From Acinetobacter sp. ANC 4178 (lineage in GTDB: Bacteria > Pseudomonadota > Gammaproteobacteria > Pseudomonadales > Moraxellaceae), in the NCBI RefSeq assembly GCF_004331175.1, contig NZ_SJOD01000001.1, positions 1 through 64,000 of the forward strand: a stretch of 64,000 nt of DNA, given 5' to 3'. The position numbers and the translations under genes were made by a program. The notes below the pieces were generated by a model that saw nothing but the letters and a program-made list of their open reading frames with translations, ran no database searches and was not told where the DNA came from. Shown piece after piece: positions 54,222 through 62,282 of this stretch (position 1 is the stretch's first letter; every line of letters begins with the position of its first letter).

Positions 54222-55022
54222 TTAATAGCCACCTTCTACCCGCATTTTCTCACTGCTCTTTTTATACTTCGCCAACAATGCTCTTAATCCATTCATTAAC
54301 ACACTAGTATCCACACCAACAGCAACAAACTCAGTTCCTAATTCGATGTATTTCTGCGTGACTTCATCTGTAGTGGATAAAATCCCTGCCGCTTTTCCTG
54401 CTGCACGTATTTTCTGTATTGCTGAGATGACAGCTTTCTGAACCACAGGATGGTTTGGATCACCTTGATAACCCATCGTTGCAGATAAATCGACCGCCCC
54501 AATAAAGATGCCATCAATCCCTTCGACTTTAAGAATATCATCTAAATGACTTAAGCCTTGTACTGACTCAATTTGAATCAGCAAACAAATTTGTTCATGT
54601 GCATTTGCATAATAATCAGGAATACTGTTCCAACGCGTTGCTCGAGCCAATGCTGCCCCTACGCCACGAATTCCTTCTGGTGGATAGCGTACCGCTTTTA
54701 CCATAAGCTCTGCCTGTTCAACGGTTTCCACCATGGGAATTAATAGGGTTTGTGCTCCAATATCCAATAATTGCTTAATTAATTGCACACTGCCAATGGG
54801 TGGACGTACCACTGCTTGTGAAGAATAGGCAGCCATACTTTGCAGTTGTAATAATGTGGTTCTTAAATCACTCGGGGCATGTTCACCATCTATCAGCAAC
54901 CAGTCGCAACCTGAGTTTGCAACAATTTCGGTCGCATAGGCATCTGCTAAACCGACCCAAAGTCCGATTTGCTGTTGGCTTTTTAATCTTTGCTTAAAAT
55001 GGTTAATGGTGTCAGGCATCAT
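54222..55022 (-). CDS. HpcH/HpaI-family aldolase
   Basis: A 266-residue class II metal-dependent aldolase of the HpaI family. It has 'GLWVGLADAYATEIVANSGCDWLLIDGEHAP', 'VVRPPIGSVQLIKQLLDIGAQTLLIPMVET' and 'ARATRWN', with 'DGIFIGAVDLSATMG'. Members cleave 4-hydroxy-2-oxo acids to pyruvate and an aldehyde in aromatic degradation; no aromatic pathway genes are adjacent, so the substrate is open. Two ATGs (55022 and 55019) are possible. Confidence 0.88.
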   Translation of the reverse strand: MMPDTINHFKQRLKSQQQIGLWVGLADAYATEIVANSGCDWLLIDGEHAPSDLRTTLLQLQSMAAYSSQAVVRPPIGSVQLIKQLLDIGAQTLLIPMVETVEQAELMVKAVRYPPEGIRGVGAALARATRWNSIPDYYANAHEQICLLIQIESVQGLSHLDDILKVEGIDGIFIGAVDLSATMGYQGDPNHPVVQKAVISAIQKIRAAGKAAGILSTTDEVTQKYIELGTEFVAVGVDTSVLMNGLRALLAKYKKSSEKMRVEGGY

Positions 55023-55120
55023 GATGAGCTAGGTTTAAATGGCATGATGTGAGAAGTAAATCGTTTTCCAGCGTAAAATACCAATATTGATTTTCTATTT
55101 AATCATCGTATTCACCACTT

Positions 55121-55170
55121 AATCCTGCATAATTCTGCATAATTCTGCATAATTCTGCATAATTCTGCGC
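55121..55170. repeat. 10-bp tandem repeat upstream of nfsB
   Basis: Five copies of AATTCTGCAT run head to tail; the first (AATCCTGCAT) and last (AATTCTGCGC) are imperfect. The 10-bp unit is close to one helical turn and each junction reads TGCATAAT, similar to an extended -10. It lies about 125-170 bp upstream of nfsB and just upstream of the divergent aldolase gene. Confidence 0.85.
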
Positions 55171-55293
55171 TTATCTCATAATCGAACAAGCTTTGATAGA
55201 ACAGATATGAACGATGCTTGAATCTGTCCAATGAAACGATTAATGTGAATATTCCGCTAATGACAGCATCCATTTGACCTCGGAGTGATTTTC

Positions 55294-55947
55294 ATGGATC
55301 TTTTGAACATTTCAAAAACTCGTTATACCACTAAGGCTTACGATCCTTCCAAGAAAATTCCACAAGAGCAATTTGAACACCTCCTTGAAATTTTACGTTT
55401 AACGCCTTCTTCAATAAATATTCAACCTTGGCATTTCTTTATTGCCGATAACCAAGCAGCCAAAGAACGCATCGCCAAAGCTTTGGTGGGCAAATATGCC
55501 TACAATGCACCAAAGGTATTAGATTCATCACATACCATTTTGTTTTGCACCAAAGCAGATATTACTGAAGAACATTTAGAAAATTTATTGGCACAAGATG
55601 ATGTAAGTGGTCGTTTCAAAGACGCTACTGCCAAACAAGGTCAAAAGGACAGTCGTACAGGCTATGTCGATTATTACCGTAATGAAAAAGGTGATATTCA
55701 ACGTTGGGCTGAAAATCAAACCTTTATCGCACTCGGTCAAATTTTACTTGCAGCAGGGATTGAGCATATTGATGCTACCCCTATTGGTGGTTTTGATGAG
55801 GAATTATTAACTAAAGAGTTACAACTTACAGAAAAAGGCTTAATTCCCTCTGTGCTATTAACACTGGGTTATCGCAGTGAAACTGACTTTAATGCCAAAC
55901 TACCAAAGTCTCGTCTAAAAAAAGAAGAAGTTTTCACCAAGCTGTAA
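55294..55947 (+). CDS. nfsB: Oxygen-insensitive nitroreductase NfsB-like
   Basis: A 217-residue FMN nitroreductase of the NfsB type. It has 'SKTRYTTKAYDPSKKIP', 'LRLTPSSINIQPWHFF', 'WAENQTFIALGQILLAA' and 'GYRSETDFNAKLPKSRL', close to the E. coli family pattern. It reduces nitro compounds and quinones with NAD(P)H. The ATG at 55294 is chosen because GGAGTG lies about 6 bases upstream; a GTG at 55285 is in frame. It is not related closely to the two Frm2-like genes. Confidence 0.92.
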   Translation: MDLLNISKTRYTTKAYDPSKKIPQEQFEHLLEILRLTPSSINIQPWHFFIADNQAAKERIAKALVGKYAYNAPKVLDSSHTILFCTKADITEEHLENLLAQDDVSGRFKDATAKQGQKDSRTGYVDYYRNEKGDIQRWAENQTFIALGQILLAAGIEHIDATPIGGFDEELLTKELQLTEKGLIPSVLLTLGYRSETDFNAKLPKSRLKKEEVFTKL

Positions 55948-56052
55948 CGGTTTTATTGCAATGATTAGGGACAATTCATTTGTCCCTTTTTTCTCTAAAG
56001 GAACGAATCTTGCTTAATTAAGATATAGATTCTACCTAATCAGAGGTCAGCA

Positions 56053-56283
56053 ATGTCTTTATTTGTAAAGCTTCCAATCAAATTTGAATGTAAACACTGT
56101 CAACATATCTATTTTTATGCTTATGCACAGTCTACTTTACATAAACCACGCTGCCCAGAATGTCATCACACTGGCTTACTTCTGGGTGTTGCGGAAAAAA
56201 CTGACTTATTCCGTTTTCCAATAACGTGGGTTGCTACCTCTATGAAACAGTCATGGCATAGGCTAAACAAAGCACACTCATAA
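56053..56283 (+). CDS. Small zinc-ribbon protein
   Basis: A 76-residue protein with two CxxC knuckles ('CKHCQHIYFYAYAQ' and 'RCPECHHTG'), fitting a zinc ribbon, followed by a short hydrophobic-aromatic tail. Function unknown. AGAGGT lies before the ATG. Its last 44 bases overlap the end of the convergent EamA transporter gene. Confidence 0.68.
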   Translation: MSLFVKLPIKFECKHCQHIYFYAYAQSTLHKPRCPECHHTGLLLGVAEKTDLFRFPITWVATSMKQSWHRLNKAHS

Positions 56284-57106
56284 TCCCTAAGCCCAGTCCT
56301 AAGCTGGTACTGGTTTTCAGTTTTTCTTTAAAGAAAATAACACCACTCAATACCCCCAACAACACCACTAAAATATTCATCCCTGCAAATACCAGTGCGG
56401 GGCTATCTTTAAGCAACATGTGTGCTTTAACGTATAGCGCGATATTGGCAAAATTAAGCACCCCCAAACATAAACCAAATAAAATATTTGTGGCTGACCC
56501 AATTTGTTTTGTCGTTAATACGACATATAACAGTGAAAATATAAAGGCACAGATAAACATTAAGTTTAAAGCAACAGAAAATTGCACACCCAGCCCTGTA
56601 GTGTATTTCAGTAAAATATCCACCAAGGCATACCCCACCCAGACACTTGCCAAATAGAACATACCAGAGGAACTAGAACTCGCTTGAGCATGATTGCTAC
56701 GATGTGAATAAATAATACATAAGACTGCTGTAATACCTAAACCAATCCCAATAAGTTTGAGTGAGCTAAACTGCTCATTAAAGATAAAATAGGCTGCCGT
56801 AAGTGACAAAACCACTGAAAGACGTTGTGCAACTTCAGTTTTGACAATACCTGCCGTTTGTAATGACTTAGATAAGCATAAAAATACACTCGGTAATAAT
56901 ATGCCTAGACTGAGAATAAGCCACCATGGTGTATTGCTTGGAGAAACATGGCTCAAATCAGGTTTAAACCAATAGAAACATAAAAGACTGGCGATGGCAT
57001 AATTCCAGCAAATCATATGCATGTGATTCAAACCTTTAGCCTTACAAACTTTAAGTAGTATAGATACCAATACGCTGCAAAGTGCTGCCGCAAGGATCAG
57101 TTCCAT
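56240..57106 (-). CDS. EamA/DMT-family transporter
   Basis: A 288-residue inner-membrane protein with about ten transmembrane helices and two EamA-type halves ('QRLSVVLSLTAAYFIFNEQFSSLKLIGIGLGITAVLCI' and 'SPALVFAGMNILVVLLGVLSGVIFFKEKLKTSTSLGLGLGI'). It probably exports a metabolite or amino acid; the substrate cannot be told. The ATG at 57106 has GGAAGG 5-6 bases upstream; the frame is open to 57133 without support. Confidence 0.85.
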   Translation of the reverse strand: MELILAAALCSVLVSILLKVCKAKGLNHMHMICWNYAIASLLCFYWFKPDLSHVSPSNTPWWLILSLGILLPSVFLCLSKSLQTAGIVKTEVAQRLSVVLSLTAAYFIFNEQFSSLKLIGIGLGITAVLCIIYSHRSNHAQASSSSSGMFYLASVWVGYALVDILLKYTTGLGVQFSVALNLMFICAFIFSLLYVVLTTKQIGSATNILFGLCLGVLNFANIALYVKAHMLLKDSPALVFAGMNILVVLLGVLSGVIFFKEKLKTSTSLGLGLGIMSVLCLAYAMTVS

Positions 57107-57139
57107 TAAACACCTTCCCCATTTTCCCGCCAATCATAT

Positions 57140-57167
57140 AAAAAAGCCCACATAATTTATGTGGGCT
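57140..57167 (-). terminator. Terminator of fba
   Basis: GCCCACATA and its complement around 57144-57167 form a stem with a very short loop; on the minus strand a T-run follows. It lies just past the fba stop codon. Confidence 0.82.
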
Positions 57168-57194
57168 TAAATTTATAAATAATTTGTGGAGCGA

Positions 57195-58232
57195 TTATTT
57201 ATAACGTTCAACCATTTTCTCTAAAGAAATTGGACGAATCTTGTCGGCATTGCCCGCAGTACCAAATGCTTCGTAACGATCAACACAGATCTGCTTCATT
57301 GCATCAACAGTTTTTGCGAAGAATTTACGAGGGTCAAATTCGCTTGGTTGTTCTGCCATCATACGGCGCATTGCACCCGTAGATGCTAAACGTAAATCTG
57401 TATCGATGTTGATTTTACGAACACCGTGTTTGATTGCTTCAACCAATTGCTCAACAGGAACACCATAAGTTTCTTTGATGTCGCCGCCATACTGGTTAAT
57501 TACAGCCAACCATTCTTGTGGCACAGAGCTTGAACCATGCATTACAAGATGCGTATTTGGAAGTGCCGCATGAATTTCTTTAATGCGGTCAATTGCCAAA
57601 ATATCGCCTGTAGGTGGACGCGTAAATTTGTACGCACCATGTGAAGTACCCACCGCAATTGCAAGTGCATCTACATTGGTATCTGCAACAAACTGACGTG
57701 CTTCTTCAACTGAAGTTAAAAGTTGAGAATGATCGAGAACACCTTCTGCGCCCACACCATCTTCTTCACCCGCCATACCTGTTTCAAGGCTACCCAAACA
57801 ACCGATTTCACCTTCAACAGAAACACCGCACGCATGCGCCATTTGTACTGTGCGACGTGTTACATCAACGTTATATTCATAAGTCGTTGGTGTTTTACCG
57901 TCTGCACCCAATGAACCATCCATCATTACTGATGAGAAGCCCAATTGAATTGAACGTTGGCATACGTCTGGATCTGTACCATGGTCTTGGTGCATTACCA
58001 CTGGAATATGTGGCCATTCTTCAATTGCAGCCAAAATAAGGTGACGTAAGAATGGAGCACCTGCATATTTACGCGCACCCGCTGATGCTTGTACGATAAC
58101 AGGTGAGTTTGTCGCATCTGCTGCAAGCATGATTGCGCGCATTTGTTCTAAGTTGTTTACGTTGAATGCTGGTACGCCGTAAGCATGTTCGCCGGCGTGA
58201 TCCAAGAGCTGGCGCAATGAAATAAGAGCCAT
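57195..58232 (-). CDS. fba: Class II fructose-bisphosphate aldolase
   Basis: A 345-residue zinc aldolase of glycolysis and gluconeogenesis. It has '[29 protein letters not shown]', the metal-site '[31 protein letters not shown]', '[11 protein letters not shown]' and 'TSHGAYKF', with '[10 protein letters not shown]' and '[11 protein letters not shown]'. GGGAGGAC precedes the ATG. pgk lies upstream on the same strand, separated by a small lipoprotein gene with its own terminator. Confidence 0.97.
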   Translation of the reverse strand: MALISLRQLLDHAGEHAYGVPAFNVNNLEQMRAIMLAADATNSPVIVQASAGARKYAGAPFLRHLILAAIEEWPHIPVVMHQDHGTDPDVCQRSIQLGFSSVMMDGSLGADGKTPTTYEYNVDVTRRTVQMAHACGVSVEGEIGCLGSLETGMAGEEDGVGAEGVLDHSQLLTSVEEARQFVADTNVDALAIAVGTSHGAYKFTRPPTGDILAIDRIKEIHAALPNTHLVMHGSSSVPQEWLAVINQYGGDIKETYGVPVEQLVEAIKHGVRKINIDTDLRLASTGAMRRMMAEQPSEFDPRKFFAKTVDAMKQICVDRYEAFGTAGNADKIRPISLEKMVERYK

Positions 58233-58303
58233 AATGTCCTCCCAGGTAATGCGACATATTCTACATGCTCAAAGGTTTCAATTCAGCAACAAATAACACA
58301 ATT

Positions 58304-58330
58304 TAAAAAAAATCCCTGCAATTGCAGGGA
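58304..58330 (-). terminator. Terminator of the small lipoprotein gene
   Basis: TCCCTGCA (58313-58320) pairs with TGCAGGGA (58323-58330); on the minus strand a T-run follows. Confidence 0.82.
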
Positions 58331-58352
58331 CCTTCACAGAAAATACGATAAT

Positions 58353-58613
58353 TTATTGAGCAGCAGCCTGTGAAGCTTCAGCTTCTGTTGCAGGAGTCGC
58401 AGCATCTGCATCTGCATTGGCAACTTCTGCAGGCACATCTGTATTCTTTTCGTCCATAACCGGCTTATCTAATGAATCGATTGCAGCTTGTTGCTCTGGA
58501 GTAACTTTTTCTTCTACTGCTGCATCTGTTTTCGGTGCTTCATCTTTTTTTGCACAAGCAGTTAAAGCCAATGGTGCGATTAATAAAGCAACAAGTGTTA
58601 ATTTTAGGTTCAT
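58353..58613 (-). CDS. Small acidic lipoprotein
   Basis: An 86-residue protein with a lipoprotein signal peptide and lipobox LTAC (cysteine about residue 20). The mature part is low-complexity, rich in Ala, Glu, Asp and Thr ('VTPEQQAAIDSLDKPVMDEKN'). It is probably an outer- or inner-membrane lipoprotein of unknown role. AGGA lies about 8 bases before the ATG at 58613; a GTG directly upstream is possible. It sits between pgk and fba. Confidence 0.75.
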   Translation of the reverse strand: MNLKLTLVALLIAPLALTACAKKDEAPKTDAAVEEKVTPEQQAAIDSLDKPVMDEKNTDVPAEVANADADAATPATEAEASQAAAQ

Positions 58614-58698
58614 CACATTATTCCTACAACAGGTGATTTAATAGGCGTGATTTTATTTCAAAGATATTACAGTTTGATGACCTAAAGATGAATGCAAT

Positions 58699-58726
58699 AA
58701 AAAAGGCTGACCAGAGTCAACCTTTT
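58699..58726 (-). terminator. Terminator of pgk
   Basis: AAAAGGCTGAC pairs with GTCAACCTTTT with one mismatch across a CAGA loop; a T-run follows on the minus strand. Confidence 0.78.
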
Positions 58727-58754
58727 CATTTATTTCATCTCATTCGATGATTTT

Positions 58755-59942
58755 TTAAGCGCGCTCTAAAAGAACCGCTACTGCTGGAAGTGTTTTACCT
58801 TCAACAAATTCAAGGAATGCACCGCCACCCGTTGAGATATAACCAATTTTGTCAGCCACTTCGTATTTGTCGATCGCAGCTAAAGTATCACCACCACCTG
58901 CAATTGAGAAACCTTCAGATTCAGCAATCGCAAGAGAAAGTGTTTTCGTGCCTTCACCAAATTGATCAACTTCAAACACGCCTACTGGACCGTTCCAAAG
59001 AATGGTTTTTGAAGTTTTTAAAATGTCTGCAAACGCTTGTGCTGTTTCTGGACCCACGTCCAAAATCATGTCATTGTCAGTCACATCTTCAACTTTTTTC
59101 ACAACAGCTTTTGCAGCAGCCAAGGAGCCTAGGAAATCATCAAAATTGATTTCGCTAGCATCAGCAACAACAACATCAGTTGGAAGTGGTACAGATACTT
59201 TTGCAGCAATCGCTTTCGCAGTGTCGATTAAATCATTTTCACACAATGATTTACCTACGTTATAACCTGCTGCCGCCAAGAATGTATTGGCAATACCACC
59301 ACCGACAATCAATTGATCACAGATATCTGACAATGACGTTAAAACATCAAGTTTAGTCGATACCTTAGAACCTGCAACAATTGCAACCATTGGCTTTTCA
59401 GGGGTTTGTAGTGCACGACCTAATGCATCAAGTTCAGCTGCAAGAAGCGGTCCTGCTGCTGCAACAGGTGCTAAACGTGCAACACCTTCAGTTGATGCTT
59501 CTGCACGGTGCGCAGTACCAAATGCATCCATCACGAATACATCGCAAAGCGCAGCATATTTTTGTGCAAGTTCAGGGTTATTTTTCTTTTCACCGTGGTT
59601 AAAACGGCAGTTTTCCAACAGAACCACTTGACCTGCTTGAACTTCAACGCCATCAAGATAGTCAGTAATTAACTGAACGTCTTGACCCAATGCTTCTGTT
59701 AAATAAGCTGCAACAGGAGCTAATGATTGTTCAGCTTTTGGCTCACCTTCTACAGGGCGACCAAGATGTGAATACACCATGACTGCTGCACCTTTATCTA
59801 ATGCAGCTTTGATTGTCGGTAATGCAGCACGTAAACGTGCATCACTGGTAATCACACCATTTTTAACAGGAACGTTTAAGTCTTCACGAATAAGAACTCG
59901 TTTACCTGCTAAATCAAGGTCAGTCATACGCTGAAAATTCAT
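58755..59942 (-). CDS. pgk: Phosphoglycerate kinase
   Basis: A 395-residue glycolytic enzyme. It begins '[25 protein letters not shown]' and has '[13 protein letters not shown]', '[19 protein letters not shown]', '[18 protein letters not shown]', '[15 protein letters not shown]' and the C-terminal '[20 protein letters not shown]'. AGAGAG precedes the ATG at 59942; the frame is open to 60065 but the extra residues do not match the family. fba lies two genes downstream. Confidence 0.97.
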   Translation of the reverse strand: MNFQRMTDLDLAGKRVLIREDLNVPVKNGVITSDARLRAALPTIKAALDKGAAVMVYSHLGRPVEGEPKAEQSLAPVAAYLTEALGQDVQLITDYLDGVEVQAGQVVLLENCRFNHGEKKNNPELAQKYAALCDVFVMDAFGTAHRAEASTEGVARLAPVAAAGPLLAAELDALGRALQTPEKPMVAIVAGSKVSTKLDVLTSLSDICDQLIVGGGIANTFLAAAGYNVGKSLCENDLIDTAKAIAAKVSVPLPTDVVVADASEINFDDFLGSLAAAKAVVKKVEDVTDNDMILDVGPETAQAFADILKTSKTILWNGPVGVFEVDQFGEGTKTLSLAIAESEGFSIAGGGDTLAAIDKYEVADKIGYISTGGGAFLEFVEGKTLPAVAVLLERA

Positions 59943-60079
59943 GTATAGCTCTCTGAATATATAAAATCGGCACGATTTTAAATGATTATGCAGAAAAAGG
60001 TTAGCTTCTTTTGTATAAAAGCTGCCGAAAGCGTTAGTTTTGATTATGATATTGAAAAGCCACAAATTGATTCACTGCT

Positions 60080-60463
60080 ATGTCATTTCATCCAGATCCT
60101 AAAATTAACCGCTTAAATGTATTTGGCGAACCCTTAGCCAGTTGTTGTTTTGACCCGATTACGGGTTATTTCCGCAATGGATTTTGCCATACTGCAACGA
60201 CCGATTTAGGGCAGCACACCATGTGTGTACAAATGACTTCAGAGTTTCTAAATTTTTCACAGAAAGTTGGCAATGACTTAATTACGCCTTTACCCGAAGT
60301 TGGTTTTCCTGGTTTACAACCTGGCGATTTCTGGTGTATTTGTGTGACACGTTGGGTTGAAGCTTATCAGGCGGGTCAAGCACCTCCTGTTAAAATCCAT
60401 GCCTGCCATCAAGCCGTTCTTTCTTATGTTCCACTGAATGTATTAATGGATTATGCCATCTGA
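60080..60463 (+). CDS. DUF2237-family protein
   Basis: A 127-residue protein of the DUF2237 family: 'LNVFGEPLASCCFDPITGYFRNGFC', 'DLGQHTMCVQMTSEFLNFSQKVGNDL' and 'LQPGDFWCICVTRWVEAYQAG'. Several conserved Cys and aromatic residues suggest metal binding; the function is not established. Its stop codon TGA overlaps the ATG of maf, so the two are translationally coupled. It is divergent from pgk. Confidence 0.88.
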   Translation: MSFHPDPKINRLNVFGEPLASCCFDPITGYFRNGFCHTATTDLGQHTMCVQMTSEFLNFSQKVGNDLITPLPEVGFPGLQPGDFWCICVTRWVEAYQAGQAPPVKIHACHQAVLSYVPLNVLMDYAI

Positions 60464-61053
60464 TGAATACCCAAATCATTCTGGCTTCAAGCAGTCAGAC
60501 ACGCAAAGATTTAATGGATCGCTTAAAGATTCAATATGATTGTGTTGTACCAGATATTGATGAATCACCGCGTGGTGAATTACATGCAGATGATTTGGCT
60601 CGTCGTTTAGCCTTTGAAAAAGCCAATGCTATTGCACAAAAACATCCTGACTCCATTGTCATTGGTTCAGATCAGGTGGCTTGGCGTGAAGGTGCCCCAG
60701 ATATTTTTATTGGCAAACCGCTCTCGGCAGATAAAGCCATTCGTCAGTTACAAGCCAATTCTGACAAAATCGTCTATTTCAGTACCGCACTGAGCGTACA
60801 ACAACATTCAACTGGGTTTGAACAAACACTGGTAGAACACTACAAAGTTAAATTTAGAAAACTGAGTTTGGCTGAAATTGAACGTTATGTCGCGATAGAG
60901 CAACCGCTATATTGCGCGGGTAGCTTTAAATGTGAGAGTTTGGGTATTAGTTTATTCGAACAGATGATTGGACACGACCAAACGACTCTCATGGGTATGC
61001 CCATGATTCAATTGTGCCAAATTCTCCGTCAATTAAATATTTTAGTTCCTTAA
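60463..61053 (+). CDS. Maf-family nucleotide pyrophosphatase (YceF-like)
   Basis: A 196-residue Maf/YceF-type house-cleaning enzyme that hydrolyses modified nucleoside triphosphates. It has 'LASSSQTRKDLMDRL', 'VIGSDQVAWREG', 'YCAGSFKCESLG' and 'LMGMPMIQL'. The ATG overlaps the upstream stop codon (TGATG). roxA follows 15 bp downstream. Confidence 0.93.
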   Translation: MNTQIILASSSQTRKDLMDRLKIQYDCVVPDIDESPRGELHADDLARRLAFEKANAIAQKHPDSIVIGSDQVAWREGAPDIFIGKPLSADKAIRQLQANSDKIVYFSTALSVQQHSTGFEQTLVEHYKVKFRKLSLAEIERYVAIEQPLYCAGSFKCESLGISLFEQMIGHDQTTLMGMPMIQLCQILRQLNILVP

Positions 61054-61068
61054 TTTAGGCTGTAATTT

Positions 61069-62235
61069 ATGTCCCAACCTTTAGATATTCTAGGCGGCAT
61101 CACCGCTGAACAGTTTCTTCGCGAATACTGGCAAAAGAAACCTTTACTTGTACGTAATGCTTTACCTGAGATCATTAACATCTTAGAACCGAATGATGTG
61201 ATGGAACTGGCTTTAGAAGAGCATGTGACAGCACGTTTAATTAAGCAAAAAGATAAAGACCCAAATCAGTGGACAGTAAAATCTTCACCTTTAATTAAAG
61301 GTGATTTCCAAAAGATGCCGAAACTTTGGACCTTACTGGTTCAAGCCGTCGATCATTACTCTTTTGATTTGGCTGAATTATGGAAAAAGTTTCCATTTAT
61401 TCCACAATGGCGCCGCGATGACATCATGGTGTCCTATGCACCTAAAGGCGGCTCAGTTGGAAAGCACTTTGACTTTTATGATGTATTCCTTGTGCAAGGT
61501 TATGGGCATCGTCGTTGGCAACTTGGACAAATGTGTGATGCCAATACCGAATTTGTTGCAGGTCAACCATTAAAGCTACTGCCTGAAATGCAGGTTGATT
61601 TTGATGAAGTGCTCGCACCTGGCGATTTACTCTATGTCCCACCTGGACTATCGCATTACGGTGTCGCGGAAGATGACTGCCTTACCTTCTCATTTGGTTT
61701 CCGTATGCCAAACATGGCAGATGTGATGGATCGTGTTAGTGATAAATTTGCTGATAATACTTTCCTAAAAAATCCATTGATTGATATTGAAAGACAACAA
61801 CCTAATCCTATTGGGCAAATCACCAAATCAGAATTGGATTATTTAAAAACCCTGTTACTCGAACGCTTACAGAATTCATCTGAACTGGATAATGCCATTA
61901 TCAGCTTAATGTCAGAACCCAAGTATCCAGACAATATTCCTGAGCCTGATGAAATTGAAGCAGATGACTTACGTGAAATTTTAGATACAGGTTATGAAAT
62001 TTTGCTTGAACCTGCATCACGTTTATTGTACGCCGAACAGGACCAAACCTTATTATTCTGGGCGAATGGCGAGCAACTTTGTATTTCTGAAGACACTAGC
62101 TCTCTATTAAAGCAAATTGCAGACGGTCAAGTATTGGCATTTGATCAACACTTTAATCATGACGAAATTTTAGAAGATTTCGCTCAACTGATGAATGATT
62201 CAATTCTAATGCTACTTCCACCTGCTGAAGAATAA
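61069..62235 (+). CDS. roxA: Ribosomal protein uL16 arginine hydroxylase (JmjC cupin)
   Basis: A 388-residue 2-oxoglutarate/Fe(II)-dependent JmjC oxygenase of the RoxA/YcfD type. The Fe ligands are H and D in 'VGKHFDFYDVFLVQ' and a later histidine in 'PPGLSHYGVAEDD'. N-terminal 'FLREYWQKKPLLVRNAL' and the C-terminal winged helix fit RoxA, which hydroxylates an arginine of ribosomal protein L16. It ends the DUF2237-maf-roxA unit. Confidence 0.93.
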   Translation: MSQPLDILGGITAEQFLREYWQKKPLLVRNALPEIINILEPNDVMELALEEHVTARLIKQKDKDPNQWTVKSSPLIKGDFQKMPKLWTLLVQAVDHYSFDLAELWKKFPFIPQWRRDDIMVSYAPKGGSVGKHFDFYDVFLVQGYGHRRWQLGQMCDANTEFVAGQPLKLLPEMQVDFDEVLAPGDLLYVPPGLSHYGVAEDDCLTFSFGFRMPNMADVMDRVSDKFADNTFLKNPLIDIERQQPNPIGQITKSELDYLKTLLLERLQNSSELDNAIISLMSEPKYPDNIPEPDEIEADDLREILDTGYEILLEPASRLLYAEQDQTLLFWANGEQLCISEDTSSLLKQIADGQVLAFDQHFNHDEILEDFAQLMNDSILMLLPPAEE

Positions 62236-62245
62236 GTTAAAATTA

Positions 62246-62278
62246 CAAAGGCATTCAATTTCGTTTTGAATGCCTTTG
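62246..62278. terminator. Hairpin after roxA
   Basis: CAAAGGCATTCAA (62246-62258) pairs with TTGAATGCCTTTG (62266-62278) between the roxA and kinase stop codons. The T-run is weak on both strands. Confidence 0.7.
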
Positions 62279-62282
62279 CTCA

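Noticed and set aside
57641..58039. 132-codon open frame antisense to fba
   Set aside because: Shadow of the conserved aldolase; composition shows no protein-like pattern.
58417..58641. 74-codon open frame antisense to the small lipoprotein
   Set aside because: The lipoprotein has a clear lipobox and ribosome-binding site; the antisense frame has neither.
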